This document shows positions 32,175 to 40,922 of a stretch of DNA of 44,069 nt, in pieces. The notes under the pieces are model-generated. The model made no database searches, was not told where the DNA came from, and saw only the letters and a list, made by a program, of their open reading frames with translations. A program made the translations under genes and the position numbers. Numbering within the stretch: position 1 is the first letter of the stretch; every line of letters begins with the position of its first letter. Origin of the DNA: SAR324 cluster bacterium (GTDB lineage Bacteria; SAR324; NAC60-12); the NCBI GenBank assembly GCA_029245725.1, contig JAQWOT010000165.1, forward strand, positions 1-44,069. The letters run 5' to 3'.

Positions 32175-33374
32175 ATGTCTTCAACATTTCACCAAGTAAT
32201 TACCGATGTGGATCAGCATCTTTGGATTGATTCACTAGAATTGAATGAACAGAACTTATCCACAAACTCCTCATCAAATTGGGGAATTAAGAAGTCCACC
32301 TTGCAGGGAAGCCTTCAGCAGGGGATTGATTTGATCGAGGTAGATAATGGGATTTTTTCTTTTGCTATTGTCCCAACTCGTGGGATGGGGCTTTGGAGAG
32401 GTTCCTATTCGGGTAAGACTTTGGGTTGGGACTCGCCTGTAAAGGACCTAGTGCATCCAGCCTTTATCGAATTGAACGATCGTGGTGGCCTAGGGTGGTT
32501 GAAAGGTTTCAATGAGTGGATTGTACGCTGTGGCCTGAGTAGTAATGGCGCTCCAGGAAATGATGTGATTGTCGATAACAATGGAAACAAAGCGGAGGTG
32601 TTTCTTCCACTCCATGGAAAGATTGCCAATATTCCAGCGCGATTTGTTGAGGTTCAAGTGGAAGTCGGCACACCAACGATTCTGAGGATTCGAGGGATTG
32701 TTGAGGAAACCATGCTTTTTGGTCCAGCACTTCGACTAACAACTGAAATTTCAACAGAGCTCGGTTCAAACAAGCTGACCATTGTTGATGAAGTGACCAA
32801 CTTGAATACGACACCTGAAGAAATCGAAATGCTGTATCACTGCAATTATGGACCTCCTTTTTTAGAGGAAGGTTCCAAGTTGGTTGCACCAGTAAAGAGA
32901 GCAGCTCCAAGAGATCAGCGAGCTCGGGAGGATCTAAAAACGTTATCAGACTTTCGAGGCCCTACGAACGGTTATGTAGAGCAAGTATATTTTTATGAAC
33001 TGTTGGGAGATTCTTCCGGCAAATCTAAGGTAATGTTGCGTAACAAGGCAGGAGATCTTGGGACTTCGATGAGTTTTTCTTTAGAACAAATGCCCTGTTT
33101 TTCACTTTGGAAGAATACAGCATCCATGAAGAATGGATATGTGACAGGGCTGGAACCAGGATCAAATTTCCCAAACCCGAAGTGTTTCGAACGTGAAAAT
33201 GGTCGAGTGGTCCTCCTAGATCCGCTGATGAGCAGAAAATTTGGGCTTTCTTTGGAGGTTCATGTGGGTGGTGAAGCCGTGAATGAAGTTGAGAAGGAGA
33301 TCAATAAGCTGCAAGGTTCAACATCTACAGAGATTTTAGAGTTTGCTCCAAAAAATCTTTCGGCAGCTACCTAA
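32175..33374 (+). CDS. DUF4432 / aldose 1-epimerase-like protein
   Basis: A 399-residue beta-rich protein of the galactose-mutarotase-like superfold. Typical DUF4432 blocks: VPTRGMGLWRGSYSGKTLGWDSP, written in part as VPTRGMGLWRG and LGWDSP; GFNEWIVRCGLSSNGAP; LPLHGKIANIPAR; LYHCNYGPPFLEEGS; and GLEPGSNFPNP. The two histidines (LHG, YHCN) and the final Glu (GLEPG) match the sugar-binding site of these epimerases. ATG 32175 is preferred to TTG 32163. It lies 101 bp after the molybdenum enzyme on the same strand. Likely role: interconversion of sugar anomers or another cytoplasmic carbohydrate step; substrate unknown. Confidence 0.85.
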   Translation: MSSTFHQVITDVDQHLWIDSLELNEQNLSTNSSSNWGIKKSTLQGSLQQGIDLIEVDNGIFSFAIVPTRGMGLWRGSYSGKTLGWDSPVKDLVHPAFIELNDRGGLGWLKGFNEWIVRCGLSSNGAPGNDVIVDNNGNKAEVFLPLHGKIANIPARFVEVQVEVGTPTILRIRGIVEETMLFGPALRLTTEISTELGSNKLTIVDEVTNLNTTPEEIEMLYHCNYGPPFLEEGSKLVAPVKRAAPRDQRAREDLKTLSDFRGPTNGYVEQVYFYELLGDSSGKSKVMLRNKAGDLGTSMSFSLEQMPCFSLWKNTASMKNGYVTGLEPGSNFPNPKCFERENGRVVLLDPLMSRKFGLSLEVHVGGEAVNEVEKEINKLQGSTSTEILEFAPKNLSAAT

Positions 33375-33387
33375 GATCTGCTTTATT

Positions 33388-34227
33388 CTAGATTTTGAGG
33401 AGGACAATCCCAAGTGTTACCAGCACCGCCGCCAGGACTTTTAGAAGGTCTTTGCTTTCCTTGAGGATCAGGATTCCAAGCACTGAAGCCATCACCACAC
33501 TTGTTTCTCGAAGTGCTGCAACAAGCATGATGGGAGCCGATTCCATGGCCCAAAGCACAGATCCATAGGCATAGGCTGCTAGCAAACCAGCCCCGACACC
33601 ACTCCATCCGAGCTCGATCAAGCGGGGGATTGTTTCGCTCTTGTAATGATAAAAGGCGTAGGCTTGCACCATCAACATTTCCAGAAAGAAAAGCCAGCAG
33701 ATATAACCAAGTACATTCCCAGAGTTTCTTACCCCAACTCCGTCGATCAAACTGTAAATACCAATGAGAACTCCGGTGCCAAGCGCATAAAAAATTGTTG
33801 AAGGCTGTTGTTTAAAATAACTGAAGGAACGCAGACTGAGACTCAAGATTCCTCCAGCAATCAAAAAGAAAGCAAATAACTGGAGCCCAGAGACGGGTTC
33901 ATTCAAGAATATCAAGGAAGCTAAAAAGACCACAATTGGTCCTGTGCCTCTCAAGATGGGATAAGCTTGACCAAGTTCTACGTTTCGATACGAAAAGGTC
34001 AAAAAAACATAGTAACCGCCATGAACGACAGTAGACATCAGGAGCATGGCCCAAGCGGCTTCCGCAACAGGACCAATAAACGGAATGAACACCAACCCCA
34101 GCAAGCCCGTGACCGTGTGCATCGACATCATCATAATGAGTCTACTCTCAGTTTGCTTTAGGAGCAAATTCCAGAGGGCATGAGAAAGTGCAGCCCCCAG
34201 TACAAGGGTGATGACGATGCCATTCAT
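33388..34227 (-). CDS. EamA/DMT-family transporter
   Basis: A 279-residue inner-membrane protein with about ten hydrophobic helices in two similar halves, the EamA pattern. Family-like blocks: ALSHALWNLLLK in helix 1, LGQAYPILRGTGPIVV near the end of the first half, and APIMLVAALRETSVVMASVLG in the second. It probably exports or imports a small metabolite. It converges on the DUF4432 gene with only 13 bp between the stops and no hairpin, so transcripts may run into each other. Substrate unknown. Confidence 0.87.
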   Translation of the reverse strand: MNGIVITLVLGAALSHALWNLLLKQTESRLIMMMSMHTVTGLLGLVFIPFIGPVAEAAWAMLLMSTVVHGGYYVFLTFSYRNVELGQAYPILRGTGPIVVFLASLIFLNEPVSGLQLFAFFLIAGGILSLSLRSFSYFKQQPSTIFYALGTGVLIGIYSLIDGVGVRNSGNVLGYICWLFFLEMLMVQAYAFYHYKSETIPRLIELGWSGVGAGLLAAYAYGSVLWAMESAPIMLVAALRETSVVMASVLGILILKESKDLLKVLAAVLVTLGIVLLKI

Positions 34228-34447
34228 ATAGTGGCTACGCTGAGGCTAGAGATCGAGAGGTTCATTTGGTTTCGCAGCCATTGATCAGGAAGCTCTGTAA
34301 AAAATTCTCAACTCGATACAGAGTTCCCAAGTCGTAGTCAATCTTCATTTTTTGAGAGGCTTACCATATTCGTGAACAATCGATCTCATATTCAAGTGAG
34401 GTCTTTTGCTCAACCTTACTATCCATAATTGAATTTTCCCTCTTAAC

Positions 34448-35662
34448 ATGATTGAGATGAATCCAATGACGTCAGCTTCCTTTTCCTACCCTGACTTTGA
34501 AAATGCAGAATTTCTAAAGGATCATGTACAGAAGGTGCTGAATTTTTACAGGGGACGAGCCCTCGATCCAAGTGGTGGATTCTTTCACGGATTTGAAGAT
34601 GATGGGGCACTTTTTGATAAAGATTTCAGACATCTAGTGAGTTCTTGTCGTTTCATTTTTAACTTTGCAGGTGCATACTGCCGAGAGGAAAATCCTGAGG
34701 ACTTTGCGCTGGCGGAACATGGGCTCCAATTCCTGACTTCCGCCCATCAGATGCCAGATGGTTTTTATGCTTGGGAATTAACAGCTGGTCAGGTCAGTGA
34801 TGGGAGAGCAATGGCCTACGGGCATGCTTTTGTTCTATTTGCTGCTGCTCATGCGCTGCAGACTGGGCTTGCCTCCGCTCAGTCTGTCCTTGATGACGTG
34901 TGGTCTCTGCTGGAACAACATTTTTGGGAGCCAACTCATGGAGCCTACCTTGATGAATTGAGTTGGTCACAGAGAGAGCCCGATGGCTATCGTGGACAGA
35001 ATGCCAATATGCACATGTGTGAGGCTTGTCTAGCCGCTTGGAAAGCAACGAGTGATGAAAAATTCTTGGACAGAGCTGAGCAACTAGCTCAGAAATTTGC
35101 TCTAGAATTGGCAGATTTGAATGATGGGCTCGTCTGGGAACACTACACACAAGATTGGCTTCCGGATATGGAGTATCACAAGGATCAGCCAGATGACCTC
35201 TTCAAGCCTTGGGGATTTCAACCTGGTCACCAGGTTGAGTGGGCCCGTCTCCTGTTGAGTCTTTTGGAAATTCGTCCACAATCCTGGTATCTAGATCGTG
35301 CTGAGACGCTTTATAGAAATGGAATGAAAGATGGAAGAGATGCAGATTATGGGGGGATTTTTTATGGATTTGGACCAGATGGAGAGACTTGTGCGTCTAC
35401 TAAATATTTTTGGGTTCAGGCGGAGTTCATTGCAACAGCTTGGCGTCTTTTTTGGTTGACAGAAAAGCCTATCTATCGAGATGATTATTTGGAATTCTGG
35501 CGTTACGCCTGGGATCATTTTGTGGATCACCAACATGGCGCCTGGTTTAGGATTCTCTCTCGAGAGAGCCAAAAAATCGATAGGCTCAAGTCTCCCCCTG
35601 GCAAAACAGACTATCATGTCCTGACCGTGTGCTGGGATATTCTGGATCACCAGCCGGAATGA
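34448..35662 (+). CDS. AGE-family epimerase/isomerase
   Basis: A 404-residue (alpha/alpha)6-barrel protein of the N-acylglucosamine 2-epimerase / mannose isomerase group. Blocks: GGFFHGFEDDGALFDKDFRH, HMCEACLAAW, EHYTQDW, PWGFQPGHQVEWARLLL (two catalytic-region residues His and Glu), and GGIFYGFGPDG. It interconverts aldoses and ketoses or 2-epimers in the cytoplasm; the exact sugar is unknown. No clear ribosome site precedes ATG 34448; an in-frame ATG at 34466 with a weak GAG upstream is possible. It is a single gene with a 220-bp upstream gap in which I see no certain promoter. Confidence 0.88.
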   Translation: MIEMNPMTSASFSYPDFENAEFLKDHVQKVLNFYRGRALDPSGGFFHGFEDDGALFDKDFRHLVSSCRFIFNFAGAYCREENPEDFALAEHGLQFLTSAHQMPDGFYAWELTAGQVSDGRAMAYGHAFVLFAAAHALQTGLASAQSVLDDVWSLLEQHFWEPTHGAYLDELSWSQREPDGYRGQNANMHMCEACLAAWKATSDEKFLDRAEQLAQKFALELADLNDGLVWEHYTQDWLPDMEYHKDQPDDLFKPWGFQPGHQVEWARLLLSLLEIRPQSWYLDRAETLYRNGMKDGRDADYGGIFYGFGPDGETCASTKYFWVQAEFIATAWRLFWLTEKPIYRDDYLEFWRYAWDHFVDHQHGAWFRILSRESQKIDRLKSPPGKTDYHVLTVCWDILDHQPE

Positions 35663-35720
35663 TCCCTCCAACCTTTGTTATCTTGGGCCTACATCAACTT
35701 TCAAAAAGGAAGGTTATCCT

Positions 35721-35873
35721 ATGGAAAGAAAGACCTACGGTTATCAATTCCAAATGGTTCAGTTGATTGTTCGAAAAACGCAAAAGGTGGAGGCTGCAAA
35801 AGAGGAAAAGCAATCCATGAACGAACTACAGACTGAGAAGGGTTCCTTCATGATTCAACGGAACCCTGCTTAA
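35721..35873 (+). CDS. Possible 50-residue basic small protein
   Basis: ATG 35721 follows a strong ribosome site (GGAAGG at 35708-35713, seven bases away) and opens 50 codons ending TAA at 35871-35873. The peptide begins MERKTYGYQFQMVQLIVRK and is rich in Lys, Gln and Glu, with no membrane segment. I recognise no family. It sits between the epimerase and the convergent amidase gene. The ribosome site and position support it; the shortness and lack of relatives keep confidence low. Confidence 0.4.
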   Translation: MERKTYGYQFQMVQLIVRKTQKVEAAKEEKQSMNELQTEKGSFMIQRNPA

Positions 35874-35934
35874 CTGAGCTCAGAAATATTTTTCAGACTG
35901 GCATGCTTTTCTTCATCGAGTACTCCTAGGCCAA

Positions 35935-37329
35935 TTACGGTTCTGCAATTTCAATCTTGGGGCTGCGGGCCTCAATCTCTTTGGCAGCAGAAATAAGAAT
36001 ATCCTCTCGGAAGCGTGCCCCCACCAGTTGAGCGCCCATTGGTATCTTTCCATCAGGACTATCATTGTATCCCGTGAAGATGGAGAGACCCGGAATGCCC
36101 ATCAAAGGAAGCCCTACCTGGGTGAGTTGAGCCTTAATCACTCTTGGAAAATCCTCCAGATCCAGCAAATCTGGAAAGGGAGGTTCGCTCGAAGTAGGGC
36201 AGATCAAGACAGGATATTTCTCCAAGAAGAGTTGCCAATCCCGAAGAAATCCCAACCGCGCCTGTAAAGCATCCAATACATCATTTATCGTTGGCACAGG
36301 CGAAAGTTTGGTCATCTCCCCAAAGACGTGGATGGCATCTGGATCTCCCTCTTTGTCTAGAATGCCTGTCCCTACACGATGTGTTTCAGCAAGCCAGAGA
36401 ATAGCCTGCAATCTAGCCGGTTCCTGAAACGGTGGGCTCTCTACTTCCGTTACCTCCCAACCCGCATCTTTGAGCCTTTCAGCAGCTTGCCGAACTGCTT
36501 TTTCAACGGACTCCTCTGTTTGCATGCCATCTGGATTCACACAGAGCGCAGCCCTCCGAGGAAAATCACCCATCTGATACGGGAGAGGAACATGCCAGGG
36601 GTCTCTTAGATCTGCACCAGCCATCACTTTGGTGGCTAACTCCAGATCAGCGATCGTCCTGGTAAGTGGTCCTGAAACTGCCATTAACTGAGCACCAATA
36701 TGCCGGTCTTTACCAGAAGGATTCCAGGCAGGAAAGCGTCCCTGAGTTGGGCGAAGCCCTTGGAGTCCACAGGCATAGGCTGGATATCTGACTGAACCCC
36801 CGATGTCTGTGCCGTGCCCGATCGCGCCAATACCTGACGCTGTTGCTGAAGCAGCACCGCCTGAGGAACCACCTGGAGTAATCCTGGAGTTATGAGGATT
36901 GATTGTATGGCCATGCAATTGGTTCCGAGTGAACCAGCGGAGGGAGAATGCTGGCGTGTTCGTGCGACCAATGATGATCGCTCCTGCTTTGCGAAAGTTG
37001 GTTACGACTGGGCTGTCCTGGTTTGCAATCAGATTCTCCTGTAACTTCAGACCATTAGTATTTGCGTATCCTGCTTGATCAATGTTGACTTTAACTGTAA
37101 CAGTCACACCAGCCAATTCGCCTGGATCTTCACCCCGATCAATTGCTTGGTCTACCAACTCAGCAGAGCGTAGGGCGTCCTCAGGTGTTTCAATGACAAC
37201 CGCATTTAGCTTCCCATTGACTGCTTGCAAACGATCAAACGCAGATTGGGCAACTTCAACAGCAGACACTTGGCGTGATTTTACTAATCCCACGATTTCA
37301 GCTGCACTCCTTTTCCATAATCCTTCCAT
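35935..37329 (-). CDS. Amidase signature family hydrolase
   Basis: A 464-residue cytoplasmic enzyme. The start at 37329 (MEGLWKRSAAEI) has AGGAG at the best distance; an ATG directly before it and a longer frame to 37386 are alternatives. The Ser-cisSer-Lys triad is intact: K80 in TVTVKVNID, S155 in TPGGSSGGAAS, and nucleophile S179 in GTDIGGSVR. Members hydrolyse amides such as indoleacetamide, aryl amides or glutamyl-tRNA; the length and absence of gatB/C neighbours argue against the GatA role. Substrate unknown. It is divergent from the TIM-barrel amidohydrolase gene. Confidence 0.9.
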   Translation of the reverse strand: MEGLWKRSAAEIVGLVKSRQVSAVEVAQSAFDRLQAVNGKLNAVVIETPEDALRSAELVDQAIDRGEDPGELAGVTVTVKVNIDQAGYANTNGLKLQENLIANQDSPVVTNFRKAGAIIIGRTNTPAFSLRWFTRNQLHGHTINPHNSRITPGGSSGGAASATASGIGAIGHGTDIGGSVRYPAYACGLQGLRPTQGRFPAWNPSGKDRHIGAQLMAVSGPLTRTIADLELATKVMAGADLRDPWHVPLPYQMGDFPRRAALCVNPDGMQTEESVEKAVRQAAERLKDAGWEVTEVESPPFQEPARLQAILWLAETHRVGTGILDKEGDPDAIHVFGEMTKLSPVPTINDVLDALQARLGFLRDWQLFLEKYPVLICPTSSEPPFPDLLDLEDFPRVIKAQLTQVGLPLMGIPGLSIFTGYNDSPDGKIPMGAQLVGARFREDILISAAKEIEARSPKIEIAEP

Positions 37330-37447
37330 CATTATCTCCTGAAATGTTTGCCAAAAATTCTTTGGAGGGATCTTCTTCACGGTCACGAATTTTTCTGATT
37401 TCAGTGCCCACCCTCTAAAAGTCCTGAAAAAAAATCAATTTTTCATT

Positions 37448-37476
37448 GACAGGTTCATGATTCATTAAGATAAAAA
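37448..37476 (+). promoter_or_regulatory. Sigma-70 type promoter before the amidohydrolase gene
   Basis: TTGACA (37448-37453) and GATAAA (37471-37476) are 17 bp apart. The start point would be about 45-50 bp before ATG 37532. The -35 is perfect and the -10 matches four of six bases. Confidence 0.5.
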
Positions 37477-37531
37477 GGGCCAAACTTCCATTGTTTTGAT
37501 CAATCATTATTCGCTAATTCTTGAGGAAAAC

Positions 37532-38401
37532 ATGAGCGTCATTGATGCACACTTACACGTATTTCAAAAATATTCAGAAGAGTATCCTAGACCAATTCAT
37601 GCTGGATTAGCAGAAGCAGATCGGGAAGTGCTTGCTGAAGATTTAATCAAGGAAATGGATAAGGCAGGAGTTGACAAAGCGATCCTGGTTCCTCTCGGCC
37701 CTGAGGATCACTACGTAGCCGAAGTTCAACGGGAACATCCAGGTAAATTCGCGGCTGTTGGGATTTTTGATGTGACTGCAAATGACCAGGAAGAAAATCT
37801 GGACTCCCGCATTGCTCAGAGCAGGATCCAGGGGATTCGGGTGGGGTTTGTTGATCAAAGAGAGAATCCTGGAGAGGACCCAAGGACTTTTGAGATGTTT
37901 CCACTCTTTAAGGCAATGGCTGAACGTAAATTGAAAGTTTGGTTTTATGCCGAACCACCGCAAGTAAGATTGTTTGATAAAGTCTTAAAAGAACTTCCAG
38001 AACTGGTTACGGTTTTCAATCATTGTGGATTTATGGTTTCTTTGGCAAATTTAGCGATTGATGAGCACAATCGGCCACATTTTTCAGTAGATTTACCCCC
38101 TGAAACCCTTGATCTTTTGGAGATGGTGGCAGTTAACCCAAATACTTACGTACACTTTTCTGGACAATATGCCTTTACGCATGACCCCTACCCTCACAAT
38201 GACATGAAACCGATCGCTCAAAGACTTCTAAAAATCTTTGGTCCAAGCCGCATGCTTTGGGCCTCAGATTTTCCATGGATCAGTGAGAAACCCGGTTACA
38301 AAGAACAACTGGCTTTAGTGGACTACTTACTTCCAAAATTGAACACTAAAGATCGCACAATGATATGTGGAGGGAATGCCGATAAATTATTTGTTTTTTA
38401 A
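37532..38401 (+). CDS. TIM-barrel amidohydrolase family protein
   Basis: A 289-residue cytoplasmic enzyme. ATG 37532 has GAGGA five bases upstream; the frame from 37496 is not needed. Metal-site residues of the amidohydrolase-2 type are visible: HxH as H7 and H9 (IDAHLHVF), an inner His in VFNHCGF, and the catalytic Asp in WASDFPW. C-terminal GGNADKLF is typical. Relatives include 2-pyrone-4,6-dicarboxylate lactonase, decarboxylases of the ACMSD group and sugar lactonases; I cannot choose. It precedes the sugar-type ABC operon by 169 bp on the same strand, so a lactonase step in sugar breakdown is plausible. Confidence 0.87.
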   Translation: MSVIDAHLHVFQKYSEEYPRPIHAGLAEADREVLAEDLIKEMDKAGVDKAILVPLGPEDHYVAEVQREHPGKFAAVGIFDVTANDQEENLDSRIAQSRIQGIRVGFVDQRENPGEDPRTFEMFPLFKAMAERKLKVWFYAEPPQVRLFDKVLKELPELVTVFNHCGFMVSLANLAIDEHNRPHFSVDLPPETLDLLEMVAVNPNTYVHFSGQYAFTHDPYPHNDMKPIAQRLLKIFGPSRMLWASDFPWISEKPGYKEQLALVDYLLPKLNTKDRTMICGGNADKLFVF

Positions 38402-38499
38402 TTCGGAACTGAATAAAAACATTACAAATTTCAATAAATAGAAAAATTTATTATTTATATTCAAATAAATATAGATACAAAATATCAGTTCGAAAAAAA

Positions 38500-38548
38500 C
38501 GGATTTAACTTGACTAGCTGAAGTTCATTTATAAAATCCGCTTTTTTT
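38500..38548 (+). promoter_or_regulatory. Promoter within a terminator-like hairpin before the sugar ABC operon
   Basis: CGGATTT (38500-38506) pairs with AAATCCG (38534-38540), extended by A7 (38493-38499) against T7 (38542-38548) with one bulged base, enclosing a smaller AACTT/AAGTT stem. This looks like a terminator for the amidohydrolase gene. The same bases contain TTGACT (38510-38515), 16 bp, TAAAAT (38532-38537), each five of six to consensus, giving a start near 38544. The two readings may both be true. Confidence 0.5.
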
Positions 38549-38570
38549 AACCTCACTAGTAAGGATAGTT

Positions 38571-39905
38571 ATGGTGTTGAAAATGTTCAAAAAAGTTCGA
38601 TTCACTAGTTACCAAAAATTCAGTGTCCTCACAACTTCTGTTTTAGCTTTTGGTACAATTGCACAAGCAGCTCCTATTGAATTGACAATGCAGCACATGG
38701 AGCAGCCACCAAGTCGTGTAGAAGCAATGCAGGTGGTTGTTGATAAGTTCAATGAGAAATATCCTGAATATCGGATGAAACAGAATGTGGTAGGTTGGGG
38801 AGAAGCCTTCACAAGGGTTCCAGCTCAGATTGAAGCAGGGGTGTCTGTTGATTTGCAACAGGCCATTCCAGGTTTTTTCGTTTATGTCAGAGAGATGGGT
38901 GCTAAGGGAGTAAAGCCAGCGACAAGCGTCTATGAGCAGGTAGCGAAAGAGGTGAAATTTATTGATGCATACGTGGATCAATACCGTGCTGAAGGTGAAA
39001 TTTGGGCTATCCCAGCTTTTGGAATGCTAGAACTTCTGATGTATAACAAAAAGCATTTTGAAGAGGCAGGAATTCCACATCCTCCCAAAACTACCGAAGA
39101 TGTTTTGGCAGCAGCCAAAAAGTTGACTGATCCTGATAACGATAGATACGGATTTGCTCTTCCAGCTAGTGATACATTAGCTGGAACTCAATCAATTTAT
39201 ACCTGGATGGGGGCATTTGGTGGCAAGAAGATTTTTGATGATTCATGCAATCCTATTGTGAATAATCCTCAAAACAAGCGCGCTTATTCTTTTTTGAAAG
39301 AACTGGCTTCTTACAGTCCTCCAGACATTGGTTCTTATGCTTGGGCTGAGGTGGAAGGCTCATTGGTGTCAGGTCGGGCTTCCATGATCACTTTTAAGAA
39401 TGCTTTCATGAATTCCTGGATCAATGATTCAGGTCTAGGACCAAATGACCTTGGGGCGGCTCCTATCCCTGTTCCAAAGGATGGAAGTGGAGAAAGATTC
39501 TCCCTAGCCTATTCAAATGCATTCATGGTAATGACTGATGATCCAAAAAAACAAGAAGGTCTGGCAAAGTTCATGTCCTTTTGGTTGAGTCCTGAAATCT
39601 ACGGCGAGTGGCTGGGAACATCTGAGCCGGGCTTGTTTCTTCCTGTGACAGATGATTCTAAAACCAATGAGATCATGTTCTCTGCCCCGGTCTTAAGCCA
39701 ATTCAAAGACCAGCACCAAACTTCGCTGGATGAAGCCCCTTACACAGGAATGTATGGATTCATGCAGAACAATTACTGCCCTCAGGTTGGACAGTTTGAA
39801 GGCCAGAATTTCACAGCTAAAGCTATGGAAAAAATGGTAGTGGAGGATATCTCTCCAGATGAAGCGGTTGGATATCTCGAAGAGTTGATGCTCAACGTTA
39901 AGTGA
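38571..39905 (+). CDS. Sugar-type ABC transporter substrate-binding protein (family 1)
   Basis: A 444-residue periplasmic protein. AAGGAT seven bases before ATG 38571 supports the start. Signal peptide: basic MVLKMFKKVRF, hydrophobic VLTTSVLAFGTIAQA, cleavage before APIELTMQ. Family-1 features: the mature N-terminal MQHMEQPPSRVEAMQVVVDK and the mid-protein IWAIPAFGMLELLMYNKKHF, GRASMITFKNAF blocks. It brings a carbohydrate or polyol to the permease pair encoded next; downstream dehydrogenases suggest a sugar or polyol that is oxidised. A strong hairpin follows the stop codon. Confidence 0.92.
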   Translation: MVLKMFKKVRFTSYQKFSVLTTSVLAFGTIAQAAPIELTMQHMEQPPSRVEAMQVVVDKFNEKYPEYRMKQNVVGWGEAFTRVPAQIEAGVSVDLQQAIPGFFVYVREMGAKGVKPATSVYEQVAKEVKFIDAYVDQYRAEGEIWAIPAFGMLELLMYNKKHFEEAGIPHPPKTTEDVLAAAKKLTDPDNDRYGFALPASDTLAGTQSIYTWMGAFGGKKIFDDSCNPIVNNPQNKRAYSFLKELASYSPPDIGSYAWAEVEGSLVSGRASMITFKNAFMNSWINDSGLGPNDLGAAPIPVPKDGSGERFSLAYSNAFMVMTDDPKKQEGLAKFMSFWLSPEIYGEWLGTSEPGLFLPVTDDSKTNEIMFSAPVLSQFKDQHQTSLDEAPYTGMYGFMQNNYCPQVGQFEGQNFTAKAMEKMVVEDISPDEAVGYLEELMLNVK

Positions 39906-39914
39906 TCATCAAGC

Positions 39915-39943
39915 GGCAGGCCATATCTGAAATATGGCCTGTC
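39915..39943 (+). terminator. Intercistronic hairpin between binding protein and permease genes
   Basis: GGCAGGCCATAT (39915-39926) pairs with ATATGGCCTGTC (39932-39943) around ctgaa: ten perfect pairs, then one G-U and one G-C. No T run follows. The position, 9 bp after the binding-protein stop, matches the hairpin at 10282-10311 in the peptide ABC operon and suggests message stabilisation or partial termination. Confidence 0.6.
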
Positions 39944-39998
39944 AAGCCCTCCAATATTTCCAAAGCCTATTACTTTGGAACTTCCTTCAATCTTTCTC

Positions 39999-40919
39999 AT
40001 GACTAAGCAGGATTTTCGCAGCCGTGACGCTAGACTTGGGTTCCTCCTTGTTTTACCTGCTGTAGTTCTTGTCATTCTTGTTGTGATTTTGCCAATCATA
40101 TCTGGGATTCAAATCAGTTTTACCTCTCAAAGAGTAGTTGGAAGTGAATACGAATTTATTTGGCTAAAAAATTATTTTGAACTTTTTGAGGACAAACAAT
40201 TTATCGCTTCTCTTGGCAAAAGCGCGATCTGGGTGTTGGCAAATGGTTTTTTCCAAACTTTAGCAGCATTGTTAATCGCATTATTGATCAATCAACCATT
40301 CAGGGGGCAAAATTTTGTTCGGACTTGGATCATCCTTCCATGGGCTGTACCTGCAGCGGTGACAGCAATTCTTTGGCGCTGGATGTTTGATGCCTCTTCA
40401 GGAATTTTGAACACAACGATGAAGGGAATGGATTTGGTGCAAAAACCCGTGCTTTTTCTGGCTAATCCCGACATTGCTGGAATGAGTCTGACCTTTGTCA
40501 ATTCTTGGAGATACATACCATTCTTGACGATTATTTTCCTTGCTTCCTTAGCAAGTGTCCCTGAGGAAGAGTACGAAGCAGCCAAAGTTGATGGAGCATC
40601 TCCCTGGTTACAATTCAAATCGATTACCTTCCCTAATCTTTTGCCAACACTGACCGTTCTGGGTTTGGTTGGAACCCTTTGGGCTTCAAATGTGTTTGAT
40701 ATTATTTGGATGATGACACGTGGTGGACCAGGGGACGCAACGACGACGGTTCCTGTCTTGATGTATGATATGGCATTTTATGGCTATAACATTTCAAAGG
40801 CTACAGCGGGAGCGATCATCTTCTTATTTATCCTTATTATTTTCACCTTTGTTTTCATCTTTGCCAATCGGAAACAGTTCGTTGTTGCGAGTGAAACTTT
40901 CCAAGATTTATCAAAATAG
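39999..40919 (+). CDS. Sugar ABC transporter permease, MalF type
   Basis: A 306-residue inner-membrane protein, six predicted helices. ATG 39999 is preferred to TTG 39975, though neither has a clear ribosome site. Family blocks: RLGFLLVLPAVVLVI in helix 1, TWIILPWAVPAAVTAILWRW, and the EAA loop EEYEAAKVDGASPWLQFKSI followed by TFPNLLPTL. It forms the pore with the MalG-type permease, which starts 3 bp after its stop. Confidence 0.92.
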   Translation: MTKQDFRSRDARLGFLLVLPAVVLVILVVILPIISGIQISFTSQRVVGSEYEFIWLKNYFELFEDKQFIASLGKSAIWVLANGFFQTLAALLIALLINQPFRGQNFVRTWIILPWAVPAAVTAILWRWMFDASSGILNTTMKGMDLVQKPVLFLANPDIAGMSLTFVNSWRYIPFLTIIFLASLASVPEEEYEAAKVDGASPWLQFKSITFPNLLPTLTVLGLVGTLWASNVFDIIWMMTRGGPGDATTTVPVLMYDMAFYGYNISKATAGAIIFLFILIIFTFVFIFANRKQFVVASETFQDLSK

Positions 40920-40922
40920 ATC

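Noticed and set aside
35874-35883. Palindrome CTGAGCTCAG after the small open frame
   Set aside because: Ten bases without a T run or second copy; too short to call a terminator or operator.
38430-38480. AT-rich repeats before the sugar ABC operon as a possible replication origin
   Set aside because: No DnaA-box cluster, no iteron set and no replication gene nearby.
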